Shown here: in pieces, positions 5,171 through 5,200 of the stretch | How positions within the stretch are numbered: position 1 is the first letter of the stretch | Layout: each line of letters begins with the position of its first letter | Origin: Spirochaetales bacterium | Lineage (GTDB): Bacteria; Spirochaetota; Spirochaetia; SZUA-6; DRHE01 | DNA: 5,200 bases | Direction of reading: 5' to 3' | NCBI GenBank assembly: GCA_016935715.1 | Contig: JAFGQJ010000333.1 | Location: forward strand, 1 to 5,200 | Notes under the pieces: model-generated | The model's database searches: none | Told to the model about the DNA's origin: nothing | The model's input: only the letters and a program-made list of their open reading frames with translations | Position numbers and translations under genes: made by a program

Positions 5171-5200
5171 GTAGCGGATTAAAAAGTTTAAACTCTCAGC

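Noticed and set aside
5186..5193. Palindrome GTTTAAAC near the right edge
   Set aside because: An eight-base AT-rich palindrome in an AT-rich stretch is easily found by chance, and there is no second copy or associated gene in view.

Overview
The window is a GC-rich, densely packed bacterial housekeeping region. It holds two divergent gene sets around a short shared promoter region at about 3296-3410. No mobile element, tRNA, rRNA, CRISPR array or obviously foreign segment is visible. The bacterium is diderm-like: it has lipoprotein modification and an exported C-terminal processing protease. From recalled sequence style, the long Lgt with its 'P-x-W-x-x-P-E-I-I' N-terminus and the CtpA-type protease with a helical C-terminal extension suggest a free-living spirochaete (Spirochaetota). 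This is an inference without any database search.

Leftward (minus strand) set, in order of transcription: ctpA (S41 carboxy-terminal processing protease, 3295-1910), yjbQ (UPF0047 protein, 1898-1491), rsmE (16S rRNA m3U1498 methyltransferase, 1494-730) and a divergent WecG/TagA/CpsF-like protein (733-44). Spacing is 11 bp, then an ATGA overlap, then a GTGA overlap, so the four genes almost certainly form one translationally coupled operon. The last gene lacks the hallmark residues of its family and is the most unusual protein here.

Rightward (plus strand) set: an unrecognised 169-residue, four-helix membrane protein (3411-3920), followed 55 bp later by lgt (prolipoprotein diacylglyceryl transferase, 3976-5037). 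After lgt the sequence becomes AT-rich and contains an imperfect hairpin followed by a T-rich run (5121-5170), the probable end of this transcript.

The 115-bp gap between the sets carries one recognisable sigma-70-like promoter in each direction, with the -35 boxes back to back 19 bp apart. Both imply very short leaders. Functionally the region mixes envelope biogenesis (CtpA, Lgt, the WecG-like protein, the small membrane protein) with ribosome maintenance (RsmE) and a conserved protein of unclear role (YjbQ). I did not find a convincing previously undescribed system. The observations worth following are the degenerate glycosyltransferase, the unknown membrane protein paired with lgt, and the repeat/hairpin arrangement after lgt.
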